DNA from: Faecalibacterium sp. I4-3-84
GTDB taxonomy: Bacteria; Bacillota; Clostridia; Oscillospirales; Ruminococcaceae
DNA: 64,000 bases
Reading direction: 5' to 3'
Assembly: GCF_023347255.1 (NCBI RefSeq)
Contig: NZ_CP094466.1
Location: 1,984,001 to 2,048,000, forward strand
Under the pieces are notes generated by a model. That model saw only the letters and a program-made list of their open reading frames with translations. It had not been told where the DNA came from and made no database searches. Shown one piece after another: positions 31,145 through 39,232 of this stretch. Both the position numbers and the translations under genes were made by a program. Each line of letters opens with the position of its first letter. Position 1 is the stretch's first letter.

Positions 31145-31669
31145 ATGAAATTGTTCAAGCGCCTGATGACTGCTCTGCTGGCTGGTGTGCTGGCGATGGG
31201 GATGCTGGCCGGATGCAGCGGCGCACCGGCTGCCCCGAACACTCCGCTGCCCAATGACGCCGAAGCTCTGGCACTGTATCAGGGCGTCTCGGAAACCTGT
31301 AAAAAATATAATGTAAAGACGCCGGTTTACTGTGCTGAACTGGAACCCATCGCGCAGGAGATTGCCAAGGCGGCTGTGATTCACCGGTACTACACCACGC
31401 AACCGTCTGCTGCTGTGATCAACAAGGCTAAAATGGATGTGTCTGCTCTGATGGATGGTGCAGAGTATCTGGTGTATGAGTTGAACCCTTATGACACTGC
31501 AGCCAAAGCTCCGCTCTCCGTCAATAGCATGAAGAACACGATCATCCAGAAGGGTGCAAACCGTGTGGGTATTGCAATCGTCACCCTGACGAATGCCGAT
31601 ACCAAGGAAGAAGTAAAGTACGAGTGCACCGTGTATGTCCGTTTCCCGGATGCAGCTGCACAGGAATAA
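31145..31669 (+). CDS. Small lipoprotein (paralogue 1)
   Basis: A 174-residue secreted lipoprotein of unknown function. The signal peptide MKLFKRLMTALLAGVLAMG ends in the lipobox LAGC, so Cys is lipidated and the protein is anchored to the outer face of the membrane. AAGGAG lies 9 bases before the ATG. The mature part has no catalytic motif I recognise; segments ALYQGVSETCKKYNV and NRVGIAIVTL can be aligned with the neighbour downstream, and weakly with degenerate CAP/SCP-like folds. It is followed at 21 bases by paralogue 2. Confidence 0.8.
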   Translation: MKLFKRLMTALLAGVLAMGMLAGCSGAPAAPNTPLPNDAEALALYQGVSETCKKYNVKTPVYCAELEPIAQEIAKAAVIHRYYTTQPSAAVINKAKMDVSALMDGAEYLVYELNPYDTAAKAPLSVNSMKNTIIQKGANRVGIAIVTLTNADTKEEVKYECTVYVRFPDAAAQE

Positions 31670-31690
31670 ACCGGACAGGAGGAAAAAACG

Positions 31691-32227
31691 ATGAAACTGT
31701 TTAAAAAACTGATGTCCGCAATGCTGGCCGGTGTGCTGGCGGTAGGGATGCTGGCTGGCTGTTCTGGCGGCAGTGTGAACGGCCCTGTGCCTACCAGTCC
31801 CCGCCCGGAAGACCCGGCCGTGCAGGCTGTATATGAAGTGATCGAGCAGAAAACCGCAAAGATGAACTTCGTTTCCGCCCCGGCCTACAGCAAAGAAGCT
31901 TCAGCACTGGCAGAAGCATATCTGAACGGCGGCGATAAGACCAAAGCATTTAACGAGCTGAAAGCCGCTCTGGCCCAGCAGGGCCTGCGCATTTCCAATG
32001 CACAGGATACCGCTGAAGCATCCAGCCTGAGCAAGTTTTCTGGTCCCGATGCTGTGTGGACCAGCGATCTGGAAGAAACCAACTATAGTTTGAACAAACG
32101 CTATACCGATACTATGATTGCGGGCTTGGTGGATTACCGCTGCAACAGCGTGGGCATTGCCGTGAAGGACGGCAAGATGTCGATCGTCTACCTGCGCATT
32201 ACCGAGATCCCTGCTGAAAACAGCTGA
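31691..32227 (+). CDS. Small lipoprotein (paralogue 2)
   Basis: A 178-residue lipoprotein whose signal peptide (MKLFKKLMSAMLAGVLAVG, lipobox LAGC) is almost that of the gene before it. The mature domain shares the layout: a helical N-terminal part (AVYEVIEQKTAKMNF) and a closing NSVGIAVKDGKMSIVYLRI strand pair. It is co-transcribed with paralogue 1 (AGGAGG site in the 21-base gap) and ends at a 15-bp hairpin. Function unknown. Confidence 0.8.
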   Translation: MKLFKKLMSAMLAGVLAVGMLAGCSGGSVNGPVPTSPRPEDPAVQAVYEVIEQKTAKMNFVSAPAYSKEASALAEAYLNGGDKTKAFNELKAALAQQGLRISNAQDTAEASSLSKFSGPDAVWTSDLEETNYSLNKRYTDTMIAGLVDYRCNSVGIAVKDGKMSIVYLRITEIPAENS

Positions 32228-32264
32228 CCTCAGCATTTTTGCTTTCCTCATAAGTTCTCCAAGT

Positions 32265-32309
32265 GCAGCGCCCTGCCGGGCTTTCCCTCCGGCAGGGCGC
32301 TGCCGCGTT
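32265..32309 (+). terminator. Terminator after lipoprotein paralogue 2
   Basis: Arms 32265-32279 and 32289-32303 are exact 15-base complements (left gcagcgccctgccgg), with a short tail containing four T. Confidence 0.7.
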
Positions 32310-32399
32310 TTCGATGGTGCGCTTTACTGCAAAAAATACACGACATTATACCGGATGTATTATCCTGCTGCAAGGGCCCAGAAATAAATAAGAATTCTG

Positions 32400-32435
32400 A
32401 AAACACCGCTGAGGGAGACCCGGCGGTGTTTTTTG
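32400..32435 (+). terminator. Terminator, copy 2 of a duplicated hairpin
   Basis: Identical over 35 bases to 30878-30912. It lies in the 393-base interval 32228-32620, which otherwise contains the hairpin at 32265 and no gene. A TTGACA at 32525-32530 has no well-placed -10 box. Confidence 0.8.
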
Positions 32436-32620
32436 TATGCCATAAAAAAGCACAAAAACCACTCCGGTGGGCCATCACGCAGGGCTGCAAAAAAATACAT
32501 GCCATTTTTTGTGTGATCCGCGCATTGACAAAGGGGTACGGGGGGGGAAACTTAACTCATCCAAGCCGGAGGGGTCCGGCTGGGGTGTGAAAAAAACTCT
32601 GACTACAGGAGGAATGTAAA

Positions 32621-33178
32621 ATGAAACTGTTCAAGAAACTGGCAGCAATTGCTTTGGTTGCTGTAATGGCTCTGGCTATGGTGGGCTGCTACAGTGCACC
32701 GGCTGGCGCGACCCTGAATGACAAGCAGGCAACGGCGCTTGTGGCGCTGGTCAACACGGACCGTAAGACGGCAGGCAAGAAGACAGAACTGAACCGCTCT
32801 ACAGAGGCAGAAGCGATTCTGGCCGATTATGCAAAGGCTATGGTCGATTATCTGGTAGTCCAGAATGAGACGACGGAAGCAGCAGGTGCGGCTGCCGAAC
32901 AGGAAGCAATACGTAAGCTGTCTCTGCTTACGATCGACGGCAAAAAGGTCGATATGACCAAGTCGGAGATGGCAGTAGGCTTTGCAAAGGGCGTTACTGC
33001 AACACCGGATATGATCAAGAACGCAATGGAGCACAGCAAGCAGAAAACCGGCGAGGGTATTACGGAAGTGAACACCTGGGCTCCGATGGTCAACGCAGAC
33101 GACGGCTATCTGGCGGTTGTCTGGGCTGAAAAGAGTGGTGCAACGGCAGTGATCGCATATAATATCGTTCTCAAGTAA
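32621..33178 (+). CDS. Small lipoprotein (paralogue 3), weakly CAP/SCP-like
   Basis: A 185-residue lipoprotein; the signal peptide MKLFKKLAAIALVAVMALA ends in a VGC lipobox and starts like its two upstream relatives. The mature part reads LVALVNTDRKTAGKKTELNRS, then EAILADYAKAM, and closes with DGYLAVVWAEKSGATAVI. This order resembles the CAP/SCP (SCP/TAPS) fold, but the usual His/Glu cluster is not visible, so the assignment is tentative. A gGAGGAatg site precedes the ATG, and a terminator follows. Function unknown. Confidence 0.78.
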   Translation: MKLFKKLAAIALVAVMALAMVGCYSAPAGATLNDKQATALVALVNTDRKTAGKKTELNRSTEAEAILADYAKAMVDYLVVQNETTEAAGAAAEQEAIRKLSLLTIDGKKVDMTKSEMAVGFAKGVTATPDMIKNAMEHSKQKTGEGITEVNTWAPMVNADDGYLAVVWAEKSGATAVIAYNIVLK

Positions 33179-33193
33179 TCCTAAAATTTGAGC

Positions 33194-33228
33194 AAACGCC
33201 GCTGGCAAAAAGTCAGCGGCGTTTTTGT
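33194..33228 (+). terminator. Terminator after lipoprotein paralogue 3
   Basis: Arms aaacgccgctg (33194-33204) and cagcggcgttt (33214-33224), exact, followed by T residues. Confidence 0.8.
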
Positions 33229-33250
33229 GTTGGTCCTACGCTGTAAAAAC

Positions 33251-33303
33251 AACACATCCCCCAGCCCGGGCAGCGGCGTGCCGCTCAGGCTGGGGGATGT
33301 GTT
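33251..33303 (-). terminator. Terminator of the 41-residue peptide gene
   Basis: A 16-base exact stem (33251-33266 with 33288-33303) with an inner agcggc/gccgct helix. On the minus strand it runs into a gttttta tail. It lies 16 bases past the stop of the small gene. Confidence 0.75.
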
Positions 33304-33318
33304 TGTGCAAGACGGGTG

Positions 33319-33444
33319 TTACTGCTCGTTTTCGTAGATCTGGATATAGCGGGGCGCGTTTTTATCCTGAACAAGCAGCAGGGCGGCGGTCAGGGCAACG
33401 GCCAGCGTGGTGAGCAATGCGAGCAGCACTTTGAGAACTTTCAT
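33319..33444 (-). CDS. Single-span membrane micropeptide, 41 residues
   Basis: A 41-residue peptide: two lysines near the start, one hydrophobic span (VLLALLTTLAVALTAALLLV), then a charged tail QDKNAPRYIQIYENEQ. It has a full gene layout: extended -10 promoter on the same strand (33540-33512), AAGGAGG 8 bases before the ATG at 33444, and its own terminator 16 bases after the stop. That arrangement, not homology, is the evidence that it is real. Longer readings from upstream include the promoter. Function unknown; it lies between the lipoproteins and divergent rnfC. Confidence 0.7.
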   Translation of the reverse strand: MKVLKVLLALLTTLAVALTAALLLVQDKNAPRYIQIYENEQ

Positions 33445-33511
33445 GGTTTGAAGCCTCCTTGGAAAAGTCTTGCGCGGAGCGGGGGACGTTCCGCAAGTGA
33501 ATGTTGACAAT

Positions 33512-33540
33512 AGTATACCATATTTCGTCTGCAAAGGCAA
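33512..33540 (-). promoter_or_regulatory. Promoter of the 41-residue peptide gene
   Basis: Minus strand: TTGCCT (33540-33535), 17-base spacer, TATACT (33517-33512), with the extended -10 TG immediately before. Confidence 0.6.
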
Positions 33541-33640
33541 ACACCGGATGCTGGAAGAAAAATACGGTGGTTAGTTGTATATAACCACGAAAAAATGAAA
33601 AGAAAGTTCAGGAAAATACATCATTTTTGTGCCATTGTCG

Positions 33641-33668
33641 TTGACTTCCCACGCCAAAATGATACAAT
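33641..33668 (+). promoter_or_regulatory. Predicted rnf operon promoter
   Basis: TTGACT (33641-33646), 16-base spacer, TACAAT (33663-33668), about 90 bases before rnfC. The interval 33445-33757 holds only the two divergent promoters. Confidence 0.65.
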
Positions 33669-33757
33669 AAACATGTTAAGCAGCTGCTGTCCCTGTACCA
33701 GTGCGCCTGCATGGGCGTGGGGGCGGCAATTCAAGCAGAATGGGGGATTTGAATTCC

Positions 33758-35074
33758 ATGTTGAACAAGCTGAAACGTGCGGCGCTTGGCGCGCATACGC
33801 CGCATGACAAGGCAACTGCTGCAAGCAAACCGATCCCGATGCCTCTGCCCGCGCAGGTACGCATCCTCATGAGCCAGCATATCGGCGCTCCCGCCAAAGC
33901 TCTGGTCAAAAAGGGCGACGAGGTGTTCGTTGGTACAAAGATCGGCGAGGCTGGCGGCTTCGTCTCTGCAAACATCCACTCCAGTGTCTCCGGCACGGTT
34001 GCCGCAGTGGAGCCCTTCCGTCTGTCCAATGGCCGCATGTGCGACTCTGTCGTTATCAAGACCGATGGCAAACAGACCGTGGACCCGGCTGTCAAGGCAC
34101 CGGAAGTGACCGATAAGGCCAGCTTCCTCAAGGCTGTGCGTGAGTGCGGTCTGGTCGGTCTGGGCGGCGCAGGCTTCCCGACCGACGTAAAGCTGCAGCC
34201 CAAGCAGCAGGTGGATACCCTGCTGATCAACGCTTCCGAGTGCGAAGTGTGGCTGACCAGCGATACGCAGGAGATGCTGAACTGCAGCGATGATATCATC
34301 CGCGGCATCAAGGCCGTGTTGCAGTACACCGGCATCCCGAAGTGCGTCATCGGCATTGAGAACAACAAGCCCGAGTGCATCGACCTGCTGTGCAAAAAGA
34401 CCAATGGCGACAGCACCATCGAGGTCAAGCCCCTGCCCAGTGTCTACGGCACCGGCGCAGAGCTGATCCTTATTGAAAAGTGTCTGGGCCGCGAAGTGCC
34501 CCACGGCGGTCTGCCCGCAGATGCCGGGGCCATCGTCATGAACGTGACCAGCGTCTCCACCCTTGGCAAGTATCTGGCTACCGGTATGCCGGTGGTCGAG
34601 CGCACCATCACCGTGGACGGCGACGCCTGCGCAAAGCCCCAGAACATCGTTGTCCCCGTGGGCACTGCCTATCAGGACATCATTGATTTTGCGGGTGTCA
34701 AGGGCGAGCTGGGCAAAGTGGTTGCCGGCGGTGCCATGATGGGCCCCGCTGTGGAGAACCTGAGCTACCCCACCACCAAGACCACCTCCGGCCTGATCTT
34801 CCTGAGCAAGGCCGCTGCAGAGCCTGCACCGGTGAATCCCTGCATCCGCTGCGGCCGCTGCGTGGAGTACTGCCCCATGGGTCTGGAGCCTGTGGAGGTC
34901 AATCAGGCATACGCTGCACGCGATGTGCAGGAGTTGGGCAAGCTGCATGCAGACTACTGCTTCAACTGCGGCAGCTGCTCGTTCGTCTGCCCGGCAAAGC
35001 GCCCTGTTACCCAGATGATGAGTCTGGCAAAGGCGTTCTACCTTGGTGAAATCAAAAAAGGAGGCAATAAGTAA
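33758..35074 (+). CDS. rnfC: Rnf complex subunit C
   Basis: Peripheral NADH-binding subunit of the Rnf ferredoxin:NAD+ oxidoreductase, which stores energy as an ion gradient. The 438-residue protein shows QHIGAPAKALVKKGDEV and HSSVSGTVAAVEP (barrel domain), GLGGAGFPTDVK (NADH/FMN region), and two 4Fe-4S motifs, CIRCGRCVEYCP and CFNCGSCSFVCPAKRP. The start at ATG 33758 (after GGGGGA) is preferred, with ATG 33740 six codons earlier possible. Its stop overlaps the rnfD start by one base; it heads the order C-D-G-E-A-B usual in clostridia. Confidence 0.95.
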   Translation: MLNKLKRAALGAHTPHDKATAASKPIPMPLPAQVRILMSQHIGAPAKALVKKGDEVFVGTKIGEAGGFVSANIHSSVSGTVAAVEPFRLSNGRMCDSVVIKTDGKQTVDPAVKAPEVTDKASFLKAVRECGLVGLGGAGFPTDVKLQPKQQVDTLLINASECEVWLTSDTQEMLNCSDDIIRGIKAVLQYTGIPKCVIGIENNKPECIDLLCKKTNGDSTIEVKPLPSVYGTGAELILIEKCLGREVPHGGLPADAGAIVMNVTSVSTLGKYLATGMPVVERTITVDGDACAKPQNIVVPVGTAYQDIIDFAGVKGELGKVVAGGAMMGPAVENLSYPTTKTTSGLIFLSKAAAEPAPVNPCIRCGRCVEYCPMGLEPVEVNQAYAARDVQELGKLHADYCFNCGSCSFVCPAKRPVTQMMSLAKAFYLGEIKKGGNK

Positions 35075-36033
35075 TGGATACGAAGCTTATTGTTTCGGCT
35101 TCCCCGCATGTGCGCAGCGAAGAGACCACCCAGAGCCTGATGGCCAACGTGATCGTCGCCCTGTGCCCCTGCGTGGTGGCCTCTGCCATCATTTTTGGTA
35201 TGCGTGCACTGCTGGTAACAGCCGTGTCCGTGGTGGCCTGCGTGGCCTTTGAGTGGCTGTACTGCAAGCTGCTCAAGAAGCCCAACCCCATCAGCGACCT
35301 GTCCGCCGTCGTCACCGGCATCATTCTGGCTATGAACGTGCCCGTGGGCATGCCCATCGGCCAGCTCATCATCGGTGATCTGGTGGCCATCGTCATCGTC
35401 AAGCAGCTGTTCGGCGGCATCGGCATGAACTTTGCCAACCCCGCTCTGGTGGGCCGTATCGTGCTGTTCATCAGCTTTGCCGGTTCCATGAACAAGTGGG
35501 TGTTCCCGGATGCAGCGGTGGACCAGCTGTCCAGCGCTACCCCGCTGGCTGTGGCCGATAAGTCCAAGCTGAGCCTGCTGGATCTGTTCATGGGCATCCA
35601 TGGCGGTGTGCTGGGCGAGACCTGCGCACTGGCCATCGTGCTGGGCCTGATTTATCTGGTGGCCACCAAGACCATCAGCATCGCCATCCCGGCTTCTTAC
35701 GTCGGCAGCATGTTCGTGTTCTACCTCATTGCTACCCACAGTGTGCACGAGGCTCTGGTTGCCGTGCTGAGCGGCGGCCTGCTGTTCGGTGCCGTGTTCA
35801 TGGCTACCGACTACGTTACCAGCCCCTTCACCCTGAAGGGCAAGCTGGTGTACGGCGTGGCACTGGGCATCGTCACCTTTGCCATCCGTTACTGGGGCAG
35901 CTACACCGAGGGCGTGTCCTTCGCACTGCTGTTCATGAACCTGTGGGTTCCCTACATCAACGATCTGACCCGTCAGACCCCGTATGGCTACATCAAGCCT
36001 GCAAAGAAAGCAAAGGAGGGTGCTGGCAAATGA
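35074..36033 (+). CDS. rnfD: Rnf complex subunit D
   Basis: A 319-residue membrane subunit with about nine spans. The covalent flavin site motif is SSATPLAV with Thr156 as the expected FMN-bearing residue. FANPALVGRIVLF and ATDYVTSPFTLKGKLVYG are typical of the RnfD/NqrB family. AAGGAGG lies just before the ATG, inside rnfC. The stop overlaps rnfG (ATGA). Confidence 0.95.
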   Translation: MDTKLIVSASPHVRSEETTQSLMANVIVALCPCVVASAIIFGMRALLVTAVSVVACVAFEWLYCKLLKKPNPISDLSAVVTGIILAMNVPVGMPIGQLIIGDLVAIVIVKQLFGGIGMNFANPALVGRIVLFISFAGSMNKWVFPDAAVDQLSSATPLAVADKSKLSLLDLFMGIHGGVLGETCALAIVLGLIYLVATKTISIAIPASYVGSMFVFYLIATHSVHEALVAVLSGGLLFGAVFMATDYVTSPFTLKGKLVYGVALGIVTFAIRYWGSYTEGVSFALLFMNLWVPYINDLTRQTPYGYIKPAKKAKEGAGK

Positions 36034-36578
36034 GTAAGTCTTCCAACTGGGAGAGCACCATCAAGCCCATTGTTGTGCTGAGCGTTATCTCCCTGATCGC
36101 CAGCCTGCTGCTGGCACTGGTGAACGGTATGACCGCCCCGGTCATTGCCGAGAACACCAAGCGCACCACTCTGGCCGCTTATGTCGGCGTGCTGCCCTCC
36201 GTTTCGGATGCCAGCGAGCTGGAAGAAGTGACCGATTACACCACCGCCGGCATCACCGGCGTGGTCAAGGCTCCGGACGGCAGCACTGCCATCAAGGCCG
36301 AGGAAAAGGGCTTTGACGGCGGTATCCTGACCGTTATCATGGGCTTTGATGCCAATGGTGCCGAGACCGGCATGTGGGTAGACGCTTCCACCCAGACCAA
36401 GGGCATCGGCTCCAACGTGAGCAGTGACGACTTCCTGGCGCAGTTCGACGGCATGGACGGCACCCAGAACATTGTGATGAATCAGGATTACGATGCCTAC
36501 AGCGGTGCAACCATTTCGTCCACCGCTCTGTTTGCTGCCATCAATGACTGTGTCAACTGCTACAACGAGCTGGCGTAA
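36030..36578 (+). CDS. rnfG: Rnf complex subunit G
   Basis: A 182-residue subunit with one N-terminal membrane span (about residues 13-32) and an extracytoplasmic FMN domain. The flavinylation motif is SGATISS, with Thr161 as acceptor. The ATG at 36030 overlaps the rnfD stop by 4 bases and has AAAGGAGGG upstream; earlier starts lie inside rnfD and are rejected. A flavin transferase (ApbE) would be required for maturation and is not in the window. Confidence 0.94.
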   Translation: MSKSSNWESTIKPIVVLSVISLIASLLLALVNGMTAPVIAENTKRTTLAAYVGVLPSVSDASELEEVTDYTTAGITGVVKAPDGSTAIKAEEKGFDGGILTVIMGFDANGAETGMWVDASTQTKGIGSNVSSDDFLAQFDGMDGTQNIVMNQDYDAYSGATISSTALFAAINDCVNCYNELA

Positions 36579-36594
36579 AGGAGGTTGGTAAGAA

Positions 36595-37260
36595 ATGGCA
36601 CAAGAAAATAAGTCCAAGGTAAGCATCCTTACCAACGGCATTATCAAAGAAAACCCCGTTCTGCGTCTGGTTCTGGGTACCTGCTCCATTCTGGCAGTTA
36701 CCACCGCAGTTTCCAGCGCTCTGGGCATGGGTGCCGCCTTCACCTTCGTGCTGGTGTGCTCCAATATCATGATTTCCCTGCTGCGCAAGGTGATCCCCGG
36801 CAAGGTGCATCTGCCCTGCTACATCGTCATTATCGCAAGCTTCGTGACCATCGTTCAGATGTTCATGCAGGCTTACATGGAAAGCCTGTACAACGCTCTG
36901 GGTGTGTTCCTGCCCCTGATCGTTGTCAACTGTATCATTCTGGGCCGTGCCGAGATGTTCGCCTGCAAGAACAGCATCGTGGACTCCGCACTGGACGGCG
37001 TGGGAATGGGCGTTGGCTACACCCTCACCGCTACCCTGATGGCATCCATCCGTGAGATCCTGGGCAGCGGCACATGGCTGGGCTTCCAGGTGATCCCGGA
37101 AAGCGTTGCCAAGGTCTCCATCATGACGCAGGCTCCCGGCGCATTCTTCTGCTTTGGCCTGTTGATGGCCGGCTGTGTGTGGCTGGAAGGCAAGCTGGAT
37201 GCCCGCATCGAGCGCAAGAGCTGCTGCGACCTTGATAACCTGAAGAAGGAGGCAGAATAA
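36595..37260 (+). CDS. rnfE: Rnf complex subunit E
   Basis: A 221-residue membrane subunit with about six spans. Seen: ILTNGIIKENPVLRLVLGTC, YNALGVFLPLIVVNCIILGR and GTWLGFQV, typical of RnfE/NqrD. It forms with RnfA the membrane pair that holds an iron-sulfur centre. AAAGGAGGttgg precedes the ATG; rnfA begins one base after the stop. Confidence 0.95.
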   Translation: MAQENKSKVSILTNGIIKENPVLRLVLGTCSILAVTTAVSSALGMGAAFTFVLVCSNIMISLLRKVIPGKVHLPCYIVIIASFVTIVQMFMQAYMESLYNALGVFLPLIVVNCIILGRAEMFACKNSIVDSALDGVGMGVGYTLTATLMASIREILGSGTWLGFQVIPESVAKVSIMTQAPGAFFCFGLLMAGCVWLEGKLDARIERKSCCDLDNLKKEAE

Positions 37261-37261
37261 G

Positions 37262-37894
37262 ATGTTAGTAAAACTCGCTGCGATCTTCTTCAGCATGATC
37301 TTGGTCAACAACTACGTGCTGGTGAAGTTCTACGGTATCTGCCCGTTCCTGGGCGTTTCCAAAAAGCTGGATTCTGCGGTTGGTATGTCCGGTGCCGTCA
37401 TCTTCGTCATGTTCATGGCAACGGCCGTTACCTTCCCCATCCAGATCTTCATTCTGGACCCGGCTGGTCTGAGCTACCTGCAGACCATCGTGTTCATTCT
37501 GGTCATTGCTGTTCTGGTGCAGTTCATCGAGATCTTCCTCAAGAAGTACGTGGTTGCACTGTATAACTCTCTGGGCGTTTACCTGCCCCTGATCACCACC
37601 AACTGCTGTGTTCTGGCTGTCACCATTCTGGTCGTGGGCGACTACGGCGCAGATGTGGCTGCTATGGGCTTCGGTGTTGCTTACATTGAGGCTCTGGTGT
37701 GTGCCATCGGCGCAGGCTGCGGCTTCATGCTGGCCATGGTCATGTTCAGCGGCGTGCGCAAGCGCGTGGAAGCCTGCGATCCCCCGGCACCCTTCAAGGG
37801 CCTGCCTATCACCCTGATCGCAGCAGCAATCACCAGCCTGTCCTTCATGGGCTTCGGCGGCATCGTCGAAAACCTGTTCAATGTCACGCTGTAA
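37262..37894 (+). CDS. rnfA: Rnf complex subunit A
   Basis: A 210-residue six-span membrane subunit homologous to RnfE in inverted topology. Motifs: NNYVLVKFYGICPFLGVSKK, NSLGVYLPLITTNCCVLAV and FSGVRKRVEACD. The conserved cysteines (ICPFLG and NCCV) are the likely ligands of the intramembrane cluster. AAGGAGG lies at the end of rnfE, so the genes are coupled. Confidence 0.95.
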   Translation: MLVKLAAIFFSMILVNNYVLVKFYGICPFLGVSKKLDSAVGMSGAVIFVMFMATAVTFPIQIFILDPAGLSYLQTIVFILVIAVLVQFIEIFLKKYVVALYNSLGVYLPLITTNCCVLAVTILVVGDYGADVAAMGFGVAYIEALVCAIGAGCGFMLAMVMFSGVRKRVEACDPPAPFKGLPITLIAAAITSLSFMGFGGIVENLFNVTL

Positions 37895-37909
37895 GGGAGG
37901 AACAGGATT

Positions 37910-38809
37910 ATGAATATTGTATCTGCTGTTATCCTGTGTACCATCGTGGGCGCAGTCGGCGCGATCGTTCTGGTCGCAGCGTCCAAGTTCATGGCGGTGG
38001 AGGAAGACCCCCGCATTGAAGAAGTTACCAACTGCCTTGCCGGTGCAAACTGCGGCGGCTGCGGCTACGCAGGCTGTGCGGACTACGCAAAGGCTGTGGT
38101 CATGGACGGCGTGCCCTGCGACAAGTGCGCACCTGGCGGCCCTAAGGCTGCCGCTGCCATTGCCAAGATCATGGGCGGCACGGCCAGCGCTGTGGAAAAG
38201 AAGGCGGTTGTCCAGTGTCAGGGCAATTCCGAGCACTGCAAGCCTGCTTATGATTACAAGGGCATCCAGACCTGTGCAGCCGCTGCTGCACTGTACGGCG
38301 GCCCCAAGACCTGCTCCTTTGCCTGCGTTGGTCTGGGCGACTGCACTAAGGTGTGTAAGTTCGATGCTATCCACATTGTGGACGGTGTTGCCAAGGTGGA
38401 CAAGGACAAGTGCACCGGCTGCGGTGCCTGCGCAAACATCTGCCCCAAGCAGGTCATCATGATCGACGTGGGCGGCCCGCGCAAGCCGGTGGTCATGTGC
38501 TCCAACAAGGACAAGGGTCCTGTGGCCATGAAGGCCTGCACCACCTCCTGCATTGCCTGTGGTATGTGCGAGCGCACCTGTAAGTTCGACGCTATCCACG
38601 TGGTGGACGGCGTGGCCCGCATCGACTATGACAAGTGCAAGGGCTGCGGCATGTGTGCCCAGAAGTGCCCCAAGCACATCATCCTCTTCCCGCTGAAGGA
38701 TGACCCCAATCCTCCGAAGCCCGTGGTGAAGCCCGCCGCTCCCGCTGCTGCCCCCGCAGCAAAGCCGGAAGCCGCTGCTGAGGCAAAGCCCGAGACCAAG
38801 GCAGAGTAA
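37910..38809 (+). CDS. rnfB: Rnf complex subunit B (polyferredoxin)
   Basis: Electron-entry subunit that takes electrons from reduced ferredoxin. The 299 residues comprise an N-terminal membrane span, the four-Cys domain CLAGANCGGCGYAGCADYA, and several ferredoxin-type motifs, among them CTGCGACANICPKQ, CIACGMCERTCKF and CKGCGMCAQKCPKH. The tail is a Pro/Ala/Lys/Glu-rich linker. AAGGGAGGaac precedes the ATG. It ends the operon, just ahead of a terminator. Confidence 0.95.
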   Translation: MNIVSAVILCTIVGAVGAIVLVAASKFMAVEEDPRIEEVTNCLAGANCGGCGYAGCADYAKAVVMDGVPCDKCAPGGPKAAAAIAKIMGGTASAVEKKAVVQCQGNSEHCKPAYDYKGIQTCAAAAALYGGPKTCSFACVGLGDCTKVCKFDAIHIVDGVAKVDKDKCTGCGACANICPKQVIMIDVGGPRKPVVMCSNKDKGPVAMKACTTSCIACGMCERTCKFDAIHVVDGVARIDYDKCKGCGMCAQKCPKHIILFPLKDDPNPPKPVVKPAAPAAAPAAKPEAAAEAKPETKAE

Positions 38810-38820
38810 ACTGTAAACCA

Positions 38821-38854
38821 AAGCCCGCCGTGCAGCGATGCCCGGCGGGCTTTT
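38821..38854 (+). terminator. rnf operon terminator
   Basis: Arms aagcccgccg (38821-38830) and cggcgggctt (38843-38852) with T residues. A near copy of its right half (ccccggcgggcttttt) reappears at 39131-39146, on the other side of the palindromic element. Confidence 0.75.
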
Positions 38855-38873
38855 CGCATAGAAAATGATTGGG

Positions 38874-39116
38874 AATGCCCTCCGCGTTGCTCTGGGCATC
38901 TTCAGCGGAAAAATCATTTTTAATTTCACGTTTGTCGCGCTCTGCGGAGCGCTCCAAACGCTTTTTTCACGAGAGGGGCTGTGACGGGAAAATGCATCTC
39001 ATCTCTGCGACCTTTCTTGTGAAAACGGTAGAACGGAACGCCCGCAGGCGTTCCGTTCTACCGAAATCCAGAAGAATATTTCCTTGAATTATGCCCAGAG
39101 CAACGCGGAGGGCATT
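38874..39116. mobile_element. MITE-like element with 26-bp perfect inverted ends
   Basis: The 26 bases at 38874-38899 are exactly the reverse complement of 39091-39116; the match continues imperfectly inward (ttcagcggaaa against ttcaaggaaa). The 243-bp body holds a second perfect 17-bp hairpin (39026-39042 with 39047-39063) and a gcgctctgcggagcgc palindrome near 38938. No gene fits inside. Size and symmetry are those of a non-autonomous miniature transposon or a large palindromic RNA element. No clear target duplication was found. Confidence 0.6.
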
Positions 39117-39170
39117 TTAAATCGTCCATGCCCCGGCGGGCTTTTTGCAACTTTTTGTAAGAAAATCCGG

Positions 39171-39199
39171 TTGCAATGAGGCGGAATTATGGTTAAATA
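39171..39199 (+). promoter_or_regulatory. Predicted promoter of the MFS gene
   Basis: TTGCAA (39171-39176), 17-base spacer, TAAATA (39194-39199), 34 bases ahead of the ATG. Confidence 0.5.
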
Positions 39200-39232
39200 G
39201 AAGGAGGATATTTTCACAGAAAGAGGACGATT

